A DNA stretch of 64,000 nucleotides. It comes from Sclerurus mexicanus. Its lineage: Eukaryota > Chordata > Aves > Passeriformes > Furnariidae. The stretch covers positions 1,134,578 through 1,198,577 of the forward strand of contig VWZF01002378.1 of assembly GCA_013396755.1 (NCBI GenBank), in the 5' to 3' direction. The notes below the pieces were generated by a model that was not told the origin of the DNA, did no database searches, and saw nothing but the letters and a program-made list of their open reading frames with translations. The position numbers were made by a program, and so were the translations under genes. Shown piece by piece: positions 57,905 through 64,000 of this stretch; within the stretch, counting starts at the first letter, position 1; every line of letters begins with the position of its first letter.

Positions 57905-59335
57905 AGAAGTGAGTCCCCCACCCCAGCTCTCCCCTTGCTTGTCACCACCTTCCTGTCAAAATTCACCCCACCTCGCATCTGACAGCACAGCTTCACATGC
58001 CATCACCCTCTGGGCCAGCTGTGTGCAGGGAAGCCAGGTTGGAAAACACCACCCACCACCAGAAATGCTTCAGCTAACTGGAATCATATGGCCAGGAGTG
58101 GGACAAGGACAGCTGCGAGGCAGGCAGGTTGCTGAGGCATCTGGAGCAACCTGGGGGACCGAGCAAGGTTTGGGGGCAGGAAGGAGATCAGTGGGCCCCA
58201 TTTTGGGGAGATGGGAAAGGAGGGGTTCTTCCCTTGGAGGTTTCCAGCAGCTCCATCCAACAGAACAAGCCTTCAAGCACTGCAAAGGCCCCTGCTCTGC
58301 AGTTTCCAAAAATACACAGCCAAAAAGCTTCACACACAGAGACAAAACCTCTTGTTATCTCCAGGCAATTTCGGACACCAGGAAGCTTACATAAGTTTCT
58401 ATTAATAGCTGCAACAGATCATCCAAAAGGAACGAAAGGCAGCTCATACTAAACTTAGTGCATGGGTCAGTCTGTAGACAAAACATGTTGCCTGCTTTGT
58501 GGTTACAGTTCTAGCATAAACACGAGATACTTGAAGAACAAACCTTAACTAACTGCACATTCGGGTGGGATTCTTTTCTCTCTCCCCTCCAAACTCATAG
58601 AGCTTCTCCACAAATTTCAGTCCTGCTGTTTCCCAAGAAATGTATTTTGGGGGGCAGGGGGAGAAGAGAGGAGAGGCTGCGTATCACCCCACCAACACAT
58701 ACACCCCAGGGCACACAGAGCAGTCCCCACACCTGTATTTTGGCTGTGGGATGGGCTAGAGTGACTGAAGCTATCCAAAGGCCCCCAGGGATACGTGTCT
58801 AGCACTGAGTGATCCCTTCCATCCCTTCTCCCAGTACAGACACTCCTACAGAATTGGCTCTCAGGTCTTCATTGTGACACTGCTTGAATGAGAAGATATG
58901 CAGAGCAGACAAATGATTCACAGGGAAACCGCCCCGACAATAACAAATACCCAATGGATGTTGCGTGGACTGGCTAGCTAGCTCAACTATTAGATCCTTA
59001 AAAAATAAAATTAAAAACAAAACAAAAAAAACCATACTGGAGAGCTGAGATGCAGGCAGCCCTCAAAAGGACCCTTAGAATCTCCTCTCACCCCACCACA
59101 AGACTTGCTATATTTAAACCAGCACTTGGACTCATCTTTCTTTTCCTCACCACTGGAAAACTGAAGCAGAACAAAAATCCAGCAATCTCTTGCCACTGTG
59201 GCTCCCCAGAAGAGAGACCAACTCCTGCCATGGTTGGAAAAAGCCCAGGATATTGTACTGCTGCATGGAGCTGCTCTTCCCTCGAAAGATCCCCAGCAGT
59301 GAGGTGTAACCTGTTTCCACAGCGCTTCATCTCAT
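57905..59335. other. Noncoding segment, no gene seen
   Basis: Frames of 161 codons (57909-58394, +) and 91-107 codons in other frames overlap, without domains. An A-rich patch lies at about 58998-59033 and a 10-base palindrome (GCTAGCTAGC) at 58973-58982. No repeat family is identified. Confidence 0.55.
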
Positions 59336-59340
59336 GGTAG

Positions 59341-59739
59341 AGCAGCAACAGGAGGTACCACTGGACTGATGCCCCCCCAGGGCACCTCATCCTACCAACC
59401 AACTCACTCAGTCTTGCATCTCCAGGAGCAGCAGCCTCCCTTCCTACAGAGCAGCTCAGTTTTGAGAAGACCACCTCTCCCCAGCAGGGAGAGCAACCAG
59501 CCATTGAGCCTCCCACCTCTTCACCACCAGAACAAGGACACCACCACCCTGGCACGGTGCAGAAAGGAGGTGAAACCACAGCAGTGGTACCAGGAACCCC
59601 ACCAGTTTGTGATTCTGGTGCTAGCGATGGTACAACATGTATCAGCACATCCAACTGCATCAGAGATGTACTCAGAAACCAAACCTCTGTGAGCGATGAA
59701 CTGCTGTCCTCATCTCAAGATGATTCACTCAGATGCTAA
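59341..59739 (+). other. Open frame with a good splice-acceptor-like site, gene status doubtful
   Basis: The frame is open from just after an in-frame TAG to a TAA at 59739, without an ATG near the start. Inside it, a strong acceptor-like sequence (cctcccttcctacag, AG at 59448-59449) would give a last exon of about 96 codons, with a Ser/Thr/Pro-rich polar peptide ending in SSSQDDSLRC. I do not recognise the protein. The opposite strand is also open for 190 codons (59088-59660), which argues for stop-poor composition. Probably not a gene. Confidence 0.12.
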
Positions 59740-59744
59740 CACTT

Positions 59745-61910
59745 GAAATGTCACCATTGCTAACTCACAGCTCAGCTGGGAAGGGCTGGATTAGCAAAGT
59801 CTGCATGATGAGCATGAGTCACAGCTCATTTTGGCACCAGCAGTGAATAGGCCACGCACCCACCACTTCTTCACTGCCTTCAAGAACCTGAACTCCAAGG
59901 CAGGTCATCTGAGCCCATCCAAAAGAGGGCCTAGGCTTCCAAGCAAAGCCAAACAAGAGAAGCCAAGCAGAGCTCGTGGGTGTATCCCAAGCCCACAGAA
60001 GGAGAGCTCAAAAGGCCTGAAGACATTTGACCAAGACAGTTTACCATACGAGAAACAGATGATTTCCCATCTGTAGCCTCCTTCAGAGGGGTTTAAAGCT
60101 CAAAAAGCCTACATTTCTGCTCCCCTCCGAGTCAGGTACTTGTTACAGCCCTGAGTCCTTGCTGAGCTGACTTCCAACTGGGCCTTTCTCAGTGCAGATA
60201 CCAAAGTGCACGCCCAGCTCCAGTCTTCCTTGAACCAAATTCACATCTTAGGTCAGAAGAGAAGGCACAGGCTCAATACCCACAGGGCCGGATGGAAGCT
60301 GAGTTTGCTAAGCTGACAGTATGCCAAGCATGCATGGCTGTGCTGGGGCGCAGGCAACACAATGCCTGCTGCTTTTTGCGGAGCGTGGGTGAAAAAGCAG
60401 AGTGGAATCTTGAACAAAGACAATAGAAACTGAGATTTTGTGGCAATGAACAAGGAAGTTATTGCTGTAGACCAGAGAGCAAAAATTCATAGCAGGCAAT
60501 GGATGTAGGGTAGAGCAAAGTGCACAGCTTGGAGAACATGGACAGAAGAAGAAAATTTATATAACCCCAGGGTATGCCAGAGGGGAGTGCACAGACAGGA
60601 ACAGCCCTTCATTCTTTTTCCATTCTAAGACCGATGCAACAACACAATTTTGCTTAACAGCCGTATTAGCAAAGGGACTGAAAACTTGGAAAGCTTAGGA
60701 GCAACAGAGATGACGTTCTCACATTTTGCAAGAGTCCTGCCACAACCATAAGAGACGGTCAGTAATTTGATATGGTATCACTGGCACGTCAAGGATGTCA
60801 GAACACAGATATAAGTACATTTATTTGTTTCCTATCCTGACTTTGGATCTAAGTTACCAAGGTGGAGAGACAGCTCTACAGCACCCTTACCATCTCTTCA
60901 CTTGGAAAACGTCACAGCACTGTTGTTGGAAGTGCAGAGCTCATGAAGGTGTTATATTTAAAGTGAGTATTTTCACAAGTCCAGGGGCAAATCACTGTCA
61001 CATCATCCCTGGTACTTCACTACAATTTGATTTGGTTGCCTTTTATTCCAAATCCAGTTTCACAGCTAGAAGAGCTAGTCTAACTCCTCCGTGCCTTGCA
61101 GTGGTGTACAGCATTCCTGGAGTGCTGCACCATGGTGGGACTGAGCCTGCAGGTCCGTGGAGACCTGAATCGGTGTCAGCCAGGCTCGTGGCATGCCAGC
61201 CCTCCTCCTGCTGCTGCACTGCCCCTTTCTCCTTCACCAGGGCAGGGAGTTACCCATTTCTGTGGCAAGCTGGCTTGCCAGCAGCAGCAAACTGCTCCCT
61301 GAAGCAGCCCATTCTGCAAGTACAGGAGCAACAGTGCGGGTGTTACGCTAGAAGATAGCTGGTTGGCACCTCAGTTGTGGTTCCAGGAGGTGGCACTGGA
61401 ATGGAGCCAACAGGTCTCTGAGGTCTCCCTATATATCACTCTACAAAGATACTTCCTAAGGAGAAATCAATCTTGCTTAATAACTACATAAATCAAGCAC
61501 CCACTCAGAGATAGATTCCCCCAAAGCATGATGTCCAGTATTGCCCTTTGCTTTTTGATATGCTGGGAAGAAAGAAAATGGACCAAGAACATTTCCAACT
61601 TGTTTCCTGCATAAAGTCATGTCAGCAGTGTTGATATCTATTGCAGATGTGCAAGTTATGTTTGGATACAGATTCCAGTGCCTCACAGCTTTCAGCCATA
61701 CACACTTTGACACAGCCAGAGTCAAAATAGCTCATTTTAGTTTCCCACAGCACCAATGTCATTCACCCTAGCACAGATGATGAGCATTTCCCCAGTTCCC
61801 AAGCATCAGCAATACTCAAACAGAGCTGAACAACCCTTGCGATGAGAACTCGGGAAGAGAGGATTTCCCTAAATCCTACATGAACTCTGGGGGCTGCTCA
61901 GTGTCTTTGT
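59745..61910. other. Noncoding segment, no gene seen
   Basis: Mixed composition. The longest frame (187 codons, 60795-61358, +) crosses opposite-strand frames and has no domain. No RNA gene or repeat is recognised. Confidence 0.55.
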
Positions 61911-61917
61911 GTACCTG

Positions 61918-61983
61918 TCCTCAGTTTCTTTGTCTCTCTAGGGCAGCAGGAACCATCAATGTGCTAGAACAGTGCTGTTATCC
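61918..61983 (+). repeat. Possible MIR-like SINE fragment
   Basis: 'cctcagtttctttgtctctct' and, 24 bases later, 'aatgtgctagaacagtgctg' match MIR words ('cctcagtttcctcatctgt' and 'agcgcttagaacagtgcctgg') in the right order. The intervening part is about 50 bases shorter than in MIR. Short and uncertain. Confidence 0.33.
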
Positions 61984-61989
61984 CTCTCT

Positions 61990-64000
61990 CTAAAGGGCTG
62001 GCTTGCTTTCTGCTCCGCAGAGCACCAGCATGAGCAGGTGCAGACCAGTGTCTCTTGGAAAGGAGGTACAACCATCCCCCAACATCCCCAAAGGAAATGC
62101 ACACAATAAGGAGCTGCTAGGCATTGGTAGGGGGTGGGGAAAGGCAGGAGGACATCTATTCCATGTTGTTAAGTCCTCCAAAAGCAATTGGTTAGGTTTA
62201 TCAGCAATGGATGGATTTGGGGTAAGGATCATCAGGACAGAAGGATTTAGAGCGTCTCTTATTTCCAGTGTCCGTCCCCTTTTTATGGTGCTCATTTTTC
62301 CCACACACACAAGTAAATTAAAGTTGTTGCTGCAGTATTGCTGACCTCTTTCACACAGGGCATCAAATCTCCAAAGAGTCCCTTAAAGCCCAGTGCTTTC
62401 CCAGTGCTGTATCCTATTAGTGCACTGACCCTTTGTGCATCCAGCAGAGCTGCTAACCAGAAACTCCTTTGGAATCCAAAAGCTGCGGCACAAAGGCAGC
62501 CCTTAGGTTTGAAAAGGGCACAGTGGAGAGGTTTTCCCTCCTTGGAGGGAGCTCTTCCTGGCATGGGGGTTACAGCAGAGCAGGCAAGGAGAGAGTTTGG
62601 GCCCTTCAGCAGACACAAGCCTCTTATTAAAAAGCAAACAAATTGGAGTCTGTTCCAAGGATTTCCCAAAACAGAGCTCTTACCAGCATAAGCAGCCTCA
62701 GACATATCCAACTTCCCAAGGCCAGGCCACCATGGGGGAAAAGTCTAGGGGAAAAATCTGGGTTTGAACCTAGATCAGAAGAACAGAAGGGCATCCCATT
62801 CAGAGTGTAATAAAGGGAGCACTTGAAAAACAAAGTGTCTTTCAGGTATTAGAGCTACAAAAGCTTTTTTTAAAGCATTCCTCGAACTTAAAGATGGGAA
62901 CAGAGTGCCTAGCTGCTCTATCAAGCTAATTTTAAGTAAGTTAGTGTGAGTTGGTTTAGAAAGCAGCTTCTTCTTTCACATCTCCAGAAGTTTTGAACAC
63001 GAGTGGGAGGTATCCACACACAGAGAGCAAATAGATGTCCCAGATTATCTGGGAAAAAACCTCAAAATACAGTGACTGCTGTGATGAGGACAGCCAACCT
63101 CCAAGAAGAAAAGTCCAAGATAAAGCAGTATCCCAGAGTAATGAGCTGGCTCTTACACCCCATCCCAAGCCAAAAGCCCCAAGATGACTTATTTCCAATG
63201 TCACAATGGAAGACTGATAAGACAGACACCGAGTGTACTCCCACATCCCAAATGCTTGGTTTGCCTTCCCTTCACCCACCCCACCACTGAACTCTTCATG
63301 CAAGGTTTTGTTTTCTCAGTAAGAAGCTGGGGATAGATCACCATCCTGTCATAAACAAGGGATCACATGAACAGAACCGTGTTTAGCACTTCACTTGAAA
63401 GGTTTTGTATCTTATAGCTTTGCCCCAGTTATGCTTCCCCTTCAATCCCCACCAACCATACTTTTCATTTCTCTTATCCTTCAATTCAAGTACTCAAGAC
63501 AGGAAATAAAGATTGGTTGACTACACAAGCAACTTTGGTAACAGTGTCTCATTATCAAAATAAAAATTAAACATGAGTGTTTGTGGATATTTGCAGCTAT
63601 TATTTGCTCCTGTATGTACAGAGAAAAGTAAACAAAAGTACATACTGTGGCCCCTACATGATCTAAAAGATGTAATTCTTACTGGAAAGTTAACTGCTTT
63701 AAGTGGAGACAGGAAAGATATGGACAAATTAAGAATATTGAAGGTAATATAGTGAAAATAACTGATTTTCCCTCCCTTCCAAATATTTCTACTATCGCAA
63801 AAAAGGGTAGATTTGGAAACAGATAGAAGGAGAGTTGGATATGTCACTGCTCTCCCAAGCTTAATACCTGCACAGATCAACACAAAAACCTTCCCTTACT
63901 TCTTTGCTGGTTACTCTGAGCAGCAAGACCTTCTGCCCTTACAGGAAAGGCCTGTCTTTTCTACAGATCTCATGGAAACCTCTTAGAAAGAAGGGCTCTG
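61990..64000. other. Noncoding segment to the window end, no gene seen
   Basis: Average composition with overlapping short frames (up to 139 codons) on both strands and no recognised domain. No repeat family, RNA gene or splice-framed exon is recognised, and the window ends in ordinary sequence. Confidence 0.55.

Noticed and set aside
58998..59033. A-rich patch as a retroposed poly(A) tail
   Set aside because: No retroposed body or target-site duplication identified. It is simple A-rich sequence.
59088..59660. 190-codon minus-strand frame
   Set aside because: Overlaps a long plus-strand frame, has no domain or splice context I can recognise, and is best explained by stop-poor composition.
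60795..61358. 187-codon plus-strand frame
   Set aside because: No domain, opposite strand also partly open, no start or splice evidence.
62761..62775. tRNA-like TpsiC word (gggtttgaacc)
   Set aside because: No cloverleaf-compatible arms or A-box upstream at the right distance.
1..64000. Prokaryotic, viral, CRISPR or toxin-type systems
   Set aside because: Sequence has avian CR1 repeats, lacks tiled coding frames, and shows no repeat-spacer arrays, operons or viral gene signatures.

Overview
The window is noncoding vertebrate DNA, almost certainly from a bird. The best evidence is two 5'-truncated CR1 LINE tails (about 9326-9682 and 13622-13932) that end in the ATTCTATG/ATTCTGTG-type repeats typical of avian CR1. 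Repeat density is otherwise low. No Alu, B1 or L1 elements are visible, base composition is ordinary, and there is no CpG island. Nothing looks bacterial, archaeal, organellar or viral: I see no operons, Shine-Dalgarno/ORF tiling, CRISPR arrays, IS elements, tRNA or rRNA genes.

I find no protein-coding gene I can defend. The open frames are short, overlap on both strands, start anywhere and match no family I recognise. The window is therefore either intergenic (part of a gene-poor tract) or inside a very large intron. The longest frame (282 codons, 35017-35865, +) lies in stop-poor DNA and is probably chance, but it is followed by two AATAAA signals and is flagged. Two other open frames with a possible splice acceptor (49498-49893 and 59341-59739, +) are also flagged at low confidence.

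Recognisable repeats, left to right: an old antisense (core-MIR-like) amniote SINE relic near 3362-3550; a decayed antisense CR1-type relic at about 4760-5185; a CR1 tail at 9326-9682; a CR1 tail with an internal deletion at 13622-13932; a MIR-type SINE relic at 25178-25275; a weaker MIR-like block near 43807-43867; a LINE reverse-transcriptase C-terminal relic on the minus strand at 47442-48065, readable in one frame with a single stop; a SINE/LINE-tail fragment near 51574-51655; and weak MIR-like blocks near 55969-56092 and 61918-61983. A few short microsatellites, homopolymers, small tandem duplications and palindromes are also listed.

Between the repeats lie AT-rich, TAAT-rich blocks that look like vertebrate conserved noncoding (enhancer-type) elements. 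The better ones are about 6440-6690, 7680-8040, 14390-14840, 20900-21600, 33640-33880, 39345-39560, 45050-45420, 50680-50760 and 55090-55470. These are judgements from motif content only: conservation cannot be seen in one sequence, so their confidence is low. If they are real, the window would be a regulatory landscape for a developmental gene outside it. I cannot name that gene or locus. No undescribed biological system is evident.
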